64,000 nucleotides of DNA from Alteromonas sp. ASW11-130 (GTDB lineage Bacteria; Pseudomonadota; Gammaproteobacteria; Enterobacterales; Alteromonadaceae): positions 36,716 through 100,715 of the forward strand of contig NZ_JAPFRE010000035.1 of the NCBI RefSeq assembly GCF_026183735.1, read 5' to 3'. The notes beneath the pieces were generated by a model. It did not search any database. It was not told the origin of the DNA and saw only the letters and a list, made by a program, of their open reading frames with translations. This document shows positions 57,278-64,000 of this stretch, one piece after another; the stretch's first letter is position 1; the number at the start of each line of letters is the position of its first letter. A program made the position numbers and the translations under genes.

Positions 57278-58054
57278 TTAGTCAATATTGAGCACGTTTA
57301 ACGAAGCAAGTTCAGCAATAGAAGACTGCATTTCGTATTCAGCTTTGTCTGCCTTCTTTAATACATGGCATAACTCTTCTGCTTTGTCCTCTAACGTTTC
57401 AGCTTGCCGTTCTACTTTTTCTTCAATGTTATCGCCAAAACGTTCCATTTTCTCCACAAAGGCATCAATGTCCCCGTTTTCCCATAACATTTCCTGACCG
57501 ACTGAAATTAGAATTTGGCCTATGGATTCTTCAACTAAAGATTCCACCCTCTCTTCAAAACGATTTTCCCAGGTAGAGTTCATCCATCCATCATCATTAA
57601 ATTCACGCGTATCTACACGGTAGCCACCGTCTGTATCGTAAAACCGAGCCTTGACTTCAGTGCTTATCTCAGTAAATAAGTCGTCGAAGTCACGAACGAT
57701 TTCGCTATCACCTAATAACTCTACAAATACTTCAGAGACAGCGCCACTGGCCAGTTGCAACCCCTCTGTCGCGATGTTAACCGTCATGGGGATAGCATCA
57801 CTGATGTTCTCGTAATAATCGCTTACGGCACCTTGCTGTTTAGCATTCAATTCTAATTCTTTGCCGTCAATGAGTAGATTATGAGATTGGTTTATAGTTA
57901 AAACGGTTCCGTTATCAGTTTCGATTTCCAGCACGCCACGGTTATAGCTGATATTTCCTTCCAGGTTAACATCACAGTCTGCCTCATAGTTGTGAGCGAA
58001 CACTGGTGTAGTTAACATCGCGGTTGTCATCGTAAGGGCAAAAAATAATTTCAT
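57278..58054 (-). CDS. YggN-like DUF2884 periplasmic protein
   Basis: A 258-residue protein with a signal peptide ending VFAH. The first half has the pattern of DUF2884 (CDVNLEGNISYNRGVLEIE and LLIDGKELEL). The C-terminal part is a long helical, acidic segment rich in Glu and Lys (coiled-coil-like). The family is not characterised. Confidence 0.85.
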   Translation of the reverse strand: MKLFFALTMTTAMLTTPVFAHNYEADCDVNLEGNISYNRGVLEIETDNGTVLTINQSHNLLIDGKELELNAKQQGAVSDYYENISDAIPMTVNIATEGLQLASGAVSEVFVELLGDSEIVRDFDDLFTEISTEVKARFYDTDGGYRVDTREFNDDGWMNSTWENRFEERVESLVEESIGQILISVGQEMLWENGDIDAFVEKMERFGDNIEEKVERQAETLEDKAEELCHVLKKADKAEYEMQSSIAELASLNVLNID

Positions 58055-58392
58055 CTGGTGGTCTCTTCTAATTAATCATACGTTAGATTGCTGGGAATAA
58101 GTTAGCAAAGCCTGGGCCATGTAATATTCGATTTAAAATCAACGGGTTGCCTTGTCGCTAAACGACTAGGTTAGTGATTTCTACTATTATTTAGTTGCTC
58201 TGCAATTATTTAGTAAATTTAACCACTCCAATTTTTATACGCCGAATATACCTTTTTACTTGCGTATCGGGCATAATGTCGCCGCAAAATTTGCCTGCCG
58301 AGGAATGTGCTATAGTTGTCGGTGGTGAGTGAAACAGTAATGTATTTGAAAAAAGACAGCATTTTAATTCTGCCGTACTTAGAGGTTTAATG
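58055..58392. other. intergenic region between divergent genes
   Basis: About 340 bp. No gene or clear structure is seen. It must hold the promoters of the minus-strand DUF2884 gene and the small plus-strand membrane-protein gene. Confidence 0.5.
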
Positions 58393-58584
58393 ATGAACGA
58401 ATGGTTTAGCGCGATCGGTTTTGGTCTGGGTTTAATTGCATTTGCGTTAGGGTTAAGCAGTATCATCATGGGTATGATGAGTTCCAAAAAAGGCGCTCAT
58501 GGTATGCAAGAAAAAATCGAGTACGGTTTTTTTGGCGTGGCCGGTCTGGTTATCTGTTTGCTAATGGGTTATGCACTGGCTTAA
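58393..58584 (+). CDS. small two-helix membrane protein
   Basis: A 63-residue protein. Helix 1 is about residues 9-27 (FGLGLIAFALGLSSIIMGM) and helix 2 about 47-62, with the charged segment SSKKGAHGMQEKIEY between them. Two ATGs are adjacent; 58393 is better spaced from the AGAGG at 58381-58385. I do not recognise the family. Because of its strong composition and ribosome-binding site I think it is real. Confidence 0.7.
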   Translation: MNEWFSAIGFGLGLIAFALGLSSIIMGMMSSKKGAHGMQEKIEYGFFGVAGLVICLLMGYALA

Positions 58585-58625
58585 TACCGTTTCCACCCAT
58601 ATTCTATAGAGCGAAAGGCGAATCA

Positions 58626-59930
58626 TTAATCGGGTTCGCCTTTTTCTTGTTTAATCTGTTCAGATGGCGTAACCGAATGCGAATGCGTTAGCAAATGAGC
58701 ATCTCTTTGAAATACCCGCAAGTCAAATAACGGCATCATCGCGAGCAGATGGTCGAAAATATTAGCCTGAATTTTTTCGTAATCTACCCAGGCTTTTTCT
58801 GCGCTAAAACAGTACACTTCCAAGGGTAATCCATATTCACTAGGGGGTAGCTGACGAACCATCACGGTAAGAGACTGATTAATTTTTGGATGTTTCGCAA
58901 GGTAAGCTTCAATGTATGCGCGGAAAGTACCAATGTTAGTTAACTTCCTAGTGTTTAACAGGTCAGCCTCATCGATCGAATAATCTTTATGGTAAGCCCT
59001 TAGCTCATCAATCTTTTCTTCAACGTACTCGGAAATGTATCTAATGTGGCTGAATCGTTTTAGCATTTCTTCGTTGCATAGTTTAACCGAATACATGTCA
59101 ATATGGAGGGCGCGCTTTATTCGGCGTCCACCCGAAAGTTGCATGCCACGCCAATTCTTTACAGCTTCATTCACTAACGAGTAAGAAGGGATGGTAGAAA
59201 TTGTTTTATCCCAATTTTGTACTTTGACATTGGTTAATCCTAATTCAAGGATTTCGCCATCCACACCGAACTTGTCAATTTGAATCCAGTCGCCGGTATT
59301 GAACATGCGGTTCGCAGCTATCTGAATGCCCGCGACAAAACCCATTATAGTATCTTTGAATACAAGGATTAACACTGCTGCCAGCGCCGTAAGGCCGGAT
59401 ACGATAATTAATGGACTTTTGTCGATAATAAGCGAAATACTGAAAAGCAATACTAAGATAGCGAAGAAAAGCTTCGCCACCTGTACAAACCCCGTTATGG
59501 ACGCGCGTTGGGAAAGATGAGACTCGTTATATTTGTCTTCCAGTGTATTTAATACCGCATATATCGCCAGCAGTGCGGTAAACAGCATGTATATCTGCGA
59601 AGCTTTAATTAAAAAACCTCGCAAAATACCGACCTCATCAATGAGTACCGGGGTGCTGATATATATGATAACCGCGGGTATGAGGTGCATTAATTGACGG
59701 AAAAAACCATGCGCGTATAGGGCGTCATCCCACGTATTCTTGGTTCGCTCTACCCAGTTACCGATCTGGGGGCGTAATACCACTCTTAAGGTCATCAACA
59801 GTATAAATGCTACTGTTAAAATGGTACTTACCGCAATGACGTTGTAAAGCGTATCCTCAGTCGTTAATGAGGGAAGAAAAATCTGTAAAAGTTCCACAAA
59901 TTCATTTTTAACTGAAGACGCTATGCTCAA
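58626..59930 (-). CDS. MscS-family mechanosensitive ion channel
   Basis: A 434-residue protein with about five membrane helices, then the MscS pore-lining helix and beta domain (LVFKDTIMGFVAGIQIAANRMFNTGDWIQIDKFGVDGEI). A C-terminal cytoplasmic domain follows. The pattern is nearest YbdG-type channels. It would release solutes on hypo-osmotic shock. It starts 2 bp after the acyltransferase gene, so it is the third gene of an operon. Confidence 0.9.
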   Translation of the reverse strand: MSIASSVKNEFVELLQIFLPSLTTEDTLYNVIAVSTILTVAFILLMTLRVVLRPQIGNWVERTKNTWDDALYAHGFFRQLMHLIPAVIIYISTPVLIDEVGILRGFLIKASQIYMLFTALLAIYAVLNTLEDKYNESHLSQRASITGFVQVAKLFFAILVLLFSISLIIDKSPLIIVSGLTALAAVLILVFKDTIMGFVAGIQIAANRMFNTGDWIQIDKFGVDGEILELGLTNVKVQNWDKTISTIPSYSLVNEAVKNWRGMQLSGGRRIKRALHIDMYSVKLCNEEMLKRFSHIRYISEYVEEKIDELRAYHKDYSIDEADLLNTRKLTNIGTFRAYIEAYLAKHPKINQSLTVMVRQLPPSEYGLPLEVYCFSAEKAWVDYEKIQANIFDHLLAMMPLFDLRVFQRDAHLLTHSHSVTPSEQIKQEKGEPD

Positions 59931-59932
59931 TC

Positions 59933-60823
59933 TTAATGCTCCATAATTTTAGCTATGCGGGCATCTTTTGCGGCCCAACACTCATTTAACCAACCTTGAA
60001 ACTGCTGACGATAAGACTCATCACTAAAATAGTCACCGCTGGCCTTTTCAGGTAAGGGGATGATATTGACATCTATCACTATTCGCTTCATTTGACCACT
60101 CAACATAGCATACATCGGATGTCGCTTATTATCGGGATAGAGCAACGATATATCGAGAATATTGGTAAAAAGATCACCCATGGTTGCCAGTGTAAAAGCA
60201 ATGCCTCCTGCTTTGGGGGGGAGTAAATGCTGATAGCAGCTTTGCTTAAGTTTATGTTTGCTATCTGTATATCGGGTGCCTTCCACAAAATTGATAACAG
60301 TAGTGGGCATGGTTTTAAATTTATGACAATAGCGTTTCGTAGTCTCAATATCCTGCCCTTTTTTGTGCGGATATTTTTGCAGATACGTCTGGGAATAACG
60401 GCGCATGAAAGGCATTTCCAGCGCCCATGCACCTAAGCCCACAAAGGGCATCCAAATAAGCTCTTTTTTAAGAAAAAACTTAGGGGCTGGAATACGTTTG
60501 GCAGCAAATTCTATTAGCAAAATAATGTCAAGATAACTTAAATGATTAGCCATGATGAGGTACCAGTTCTGTTTTGATAGATCACCATGAATATCAACCT
60601 GAACATCGACCTCATTAAATAATCGAACCAAACTTACACTCACCGAGCCAAATCCAAACAGAAAGCTATGCATCAAGCTCGCTAACAGTTTTTGAATATA
60701 GGGAAAAGGAAGCGCTAACTTAATGAGCCCAAAGAAAATAATTAAACAGCCCCAAAAAGCCAGATTAACTACCTGTAGCGGTGTATGAATGAAAAACGTT
60801 AAAAGAGAAGTTAAGACTTTCAT
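59933..60823 (-). CDS. YihG-like acyltransferase (PlsC family), copy 2
   Basis: A 296-residue membrane-bound acyltransferase with NHLSYLDIILL (an NHxxxxD catalytic motif) and NFVEGTRYTDSKHKL, the EGTR block that binds the glycerol phosphate. It is closely similar to the preceding gene in the same order of motifs (PFMRRYS, KAGG). The group adds acyl chains to lysophosphatidic acid or a related lipid. The ATG overlaps the stop of the upstream paralogue by 4 bp. Confidence 0.88.
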   Translation of the reverse strand: MKVLTSLLTFFIHTPLQVVNLAFWGCLIIFFGLIKLALPFPYIQKLLASLMHSFLFGFGSVSVSLVRLFNEVDVQVDIHGDLSKQNWYLIMANHLSYLDIILLIEFAAKRIPAPKFFLKKELIWMPFVGLGAWALEMPFMRRYSQTYLQKYPHKKGQDIETTKRYCHKFKTMPTTVINFVEGTRYTDSKHKLKQSCYQHLLPPKAGGIAFTLATMGDLFTNILDISLLYPDNKRHPMYAMLSGQMKRIVIDVNIIPLPEKASGDYFSDESYRQQFQGWLNECWAAKDARIAKIMEH

Positions 60824-61734
60824 AATGGTTTTTGCGTTGCATTAACGGATGCTAATAGCTCGTCTTTTTGTTGCCATCGCTCATTCAGCCAAGCTTGAAA
60901 TTTAACCCTTTCTTTTGGATCTTCAAAGTAATTATCAGAAATCAGGCCACCTTGCATAATCTCTTTAATCGGCGTGACGCTCACATTGACACGGATATCG
61001 CGAACTTTGCCACTGACAAAATCCCAGAATGTAGGCACGCCCGATGGATAGTCGATGGTAACATCAACAAGCTTGTGTAGTTGGTCGCCCATTGCGCTTA
61101 ACACAAACGCAACTCCCCCGGCTTTGGGTTTTAAAAGATGCATAAACGGAGACGCCTGCTTTTGATGTTTTTGTTTGGTAAAACGTGTGCCTTCCACAAA
61201 GTTCATGATGCTAACCGGCTTAAATTTAAATTTTTCACACGCTTTGCGTGTGGTTTCCATGTCTTTTCCTTTCATGTGTGGGTTTTTGGCCAAAAAACTT
61301 TTGCTATACCGACGCATAAAAGGGAAATCTAACGCCCACCACGCAAGGCCTAACAAGGGGACGAAAATTAATTCTTTTTTAAGGAAAAACTTAAGAAAGG
61401 GTATTTTGCGGTTGAAAACGCGCTGCAATACCAAGATATCTACCCACGACTGATGGTTCGCAATTACTAAATACCAATCTTTGGGAGCGAGCGTTTCAGT
61501 GCCTTTAACATGCAATTTAGTCGCACTGGTTAAGCGCTGATTTAAATTGTTAAAGGAAATCCAGGCCGTTGCGCATCCGTCTAAAATATAAGAGATGAAG
61601 CGACGCCATGGTGGGATTGGAATAAGTTTGAAAAAGGACAAAGCAAATACGGGCGCTGTCCATATTACCGTATTAATTATATATAAAAGCGTGGAGAATC
61701 CACCAATAATGTGGTGTCCGATATTTTTAATCAT
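60820..61734 (-). CDS. YihG-like acyltransferase (PlsC family), copy 1
   Basis: A 304-residue acyltransferase with NHQSWVDILVL (NHxxxxD) and NFVEGTRFTKQKHQK. The frame opens at 61782, but the ATG at 61734 has an AAGGTAG site and gives a normal N-terminus starting with a membrane helix. It forms an operon with its paralogue and the MscS-type channel. Two tandem acyltransferases suggest gene duplication and perhaps different acyl donors or acceptors. Confidence 0.88.
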   Translation of the reverse strand: MIKNIGHHIIGGFSTLLYIINTVIWTAPVFALSFFKLIPIPPWRRFISYILDGCATAWISFNNLNQRLTSATKLHVKGTETLAPKDWYLVIANHQSWVDILVLQRVFNRKIPFLKFFLKKELIFVPLLGLAWWALDFPFMRRYSKSFLAKNPHMKGKDMETTRKACEKFKFKPVSIMNFVEGTRFTKQKHQKQASPFMHLLKPKAGGVAFVLSAMGDQLHKLVDVTIDYPSGVPTFWDFVSGKVRDIRVNVSVTPIKEIMQGGLISDNYFEDPKERVKFQAWLNERWQQKDELLASVNATQKPL

Positions 61735-61808
61735 GCTGACTACCTTAAAAATGTCGCGGATATTGTAAACGAACTTGATCAAAAATCCGATAGACCCTTT
61801 ACTGATAG

Positions 61809-62969
<1,161 letters not shown>

Positions 62970-62972
62970 AAA

Positions 62973-63815
62973 ATGGAAATAGTAAGTGAAAATAAAGTGT
63001 TTGGTGGCAGGCATATCCGTTATCGACACCGCTCTGAAGTGACTGATTGCGAGATGACGTTCGCCGTGTTTCTGCCTCCATTCGCCAGTAAAGAAACGCC
63101 CGTTCCTGTACTGTACTGGCTCTCAGGGCTAACTTGTACAGATGAAAATTTCATGCAAAAAGCCGGCGCGATGGCGCTTGCAGCTGAGTTAGGTTTGGCT
63201 ATTGTTGCACCGGATACCAGTCCTCGTGGGGATGATGTGCCCGATGATGATAACAGTGACTATGATTTTGGTTTGGGCGCTGGATTTTACGTCGATGCAA
63301 CCGAGTCGCCGTGGAAAAAACATTATCAAATGTTTTCTTATACAACGGAAGAGCTACCTGCGTTGATAGAATCGGAATTACCAGTGACTAAAGAGCGCGC
63401 TATCAGCGGACATTCTATGGGTGGACATGGCGCATTAGTCATTGGCTTGCGCCAACCTACTCGATTTGTTTCCGTCTCAGCCTTCAGCCCAATTGCCAAC
63501 CCAATGGACTGCCCCTGGGGTAAAAAAGCGTTTGCCGCGTATTTGGGTAAGGACGAATCGAAGTGGCAACAATACGACGCATCATGGCTTATCAGCCAAA
63601 AGCAGCATAGCATTCCTATGTTAATAGAGCAGGGTACCAACGACCAGTTTTTGCATGAGCAATTAAAACCTGAGCGTCTACTTGCTGCTGCGCAAAAAAG
63701 TAACACCCCGATTACGCTTAGCATGCATGAAGGCTATGATCATAGTTACTTTTTTATAACAACATTTATTCGCAATCATCTTGAATTTCACGCCAGCCAT
63801 TTGGGATTGGTTTAG
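62973..63815 (+). CDS. fghA: S-formylglutathione hydrolase
   Basis: A 280-residue alpha/beta hydrolase of the esterase D family. The nucleophile is in GHSMGGHGAL, and the acid and base are in the C-terminal NDQFL and YDHSYFF segments. LYWLSGLTCTDENF is the family's oxyanion region. It hydrolyses S-formylglutathione made by FrmA to formate and glutathione. It is co-transcribed with frmA. Confidence 0.96.
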   Translation: MEIVSENKVFGGRHIRYRHRSEVTDCEMTFAVFLPPFASKETPVPVLYWLSGLTCTDENFMQKAGAMALAAELGLAIVAPDTSPRGDDVPDDDNSDYDFGLGAGFYVDATESPWKKHYQMFSYTTEELPALIESELPVTKERAISGHSMGGHGALVIGLRQPTRFVSVSAFSPIANPMDCPWGKKAFAAYLGKDESKWQQYDASWLISQKQHSIPMLIEQGTNDQFLHEQLKPERLLAAAQKSNTPITLSMHEGYDHSYFFITTFIRNHLEFHASHLGLV

Positions 63816-63870
63816 TAATCTGAATAGGATAGGGGGCACTTGAATTATGGTATCCCTATCTACACAGTAT

Positions 63871-63994
63871 CGTCATCCCGATGACAATCGGGACCTCCCT
63901 GGCTGTTGCAACGAATGAAAAACTACCTTGATTCATAAGTGATTTTGAGCTCTTCTGCGTCCTCAAGGAGGTCGTGACTTTCGTCACGATGACG
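63871..63994. repeat. palindromic mosaic repeat element
   Basis: CGTCATC (63871-63877) is the inverse of GATGACG (63988-63994). GACCTCC (63892-63898) is the inverse of GGAGGTC (63968-63974). Two small hairpins lie inside: CCCGAT/ATCGGG (63877-63892) and CGTGAC/GTCACG (63973-63988). The whole can fold as a long stem with an opposite hairpin on each side. This is the layout of short interspersed palindromic elements (REP/BIME or MITE-like) in bacterial intergenic DNA. Confidence 0.65.
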
Positions 63995-64000
63995 GTAGTA

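Noticed and set aside
58206..58487. 93-codon open frame on the minus strand
   Set aside because: It overlaps the small membrane-protein gene on the opposite strand, and its composition is that of a shadow.

Overview
The window looks like chromosome of a marine gammaproteobacterium of the Alteromonadales (Alteromonas/Aestuariibacter/Glaciecola-like). This rests on the gene set: a complete sodium-pumping NADH:quinone reductase operon with apbE and nqrM, FabV enoyl reductase, a giant secreted amylase-pullulanase, secreted S8 and S9 peptidases, two PEP-CTERM proteins and a TRAP transporter. The genus is inference. I saw no rRNA, tRNA, CRISPR array, transposase or phage gene. Most of the window is ordinary core chromosome. 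The accessory-looking parts are 18-28 kb and 38-46 kb.

Layout. 0.2-8 kb: ppc (minus), then fklB, a three-gene TRAP uptake system with a lipoprotein binding protein, and fabV. 8.5-17.1 kb: nqrABCDEF-apbE-nqrM, then LexA-controlled dinB and a DUF1653 gene. 17.2-21.3 kb: a metallo-beta-lactamase-fold protein, a PEP-CTERM protein, two probable gene relics and an ABM-fold protein. 21.3-27.6 kb: one gene encoding an alpha-amylase and a pullulanase joined by five starch-binding-like repeats. 28.3-36 kb: an amidohydrolase/PLP-dehydratase pair, a PH-domain protein, a subtilase and a dipeptidyl peptidase IV. 35.9-38.2 kb: small housekeeping genes including trmN6.

38.2-43.9 kb is the most interesting region. 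It is a compact four-gene minus-strand operon: a TolC-like channel fused to a glycoside-hydrolase-like domain, a HlyD-type adaptor, a zinc-ribbon (TackOD1-type) protein ending in a degenerate GGDEF domain that keeps an RxxD I-site, and a processive GT2 polysaccharide synthase. I read it as a synthase-dependent exopolysaccharide export system, probably gated by cyclic di-GMP through the degenerate GGDEF domain. A PEP-CTERM surface protein gene starts 193 bp away in the divergent direction.

45-64 kb: a surface lipoprotein, a DUF1704 (MATCAP-like) metallopeptidase homologue, an orphan ExbD, a PhoD-like/fldB/CLCA_X-like operon (the first gene apparently starting at ATT), a phytase-esterase-like lipoprotein, msrA, an SDR, a sodium-dependent transporter, a YeeZ-like protein, a YggN-like protein, an MscS-type channel, two tandem acyltransferases, and the glutathione-dependent formaldehyde pair frmA-fghA. 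The window ends in a palindromic mosaic repeat.

A pattern that crosses gene boundaries is a set of short intergenic tandem arrays, all of period 7, with a shared AAGTRAN core (8079, 18334, 35743, 46660, and a variant at 28024).
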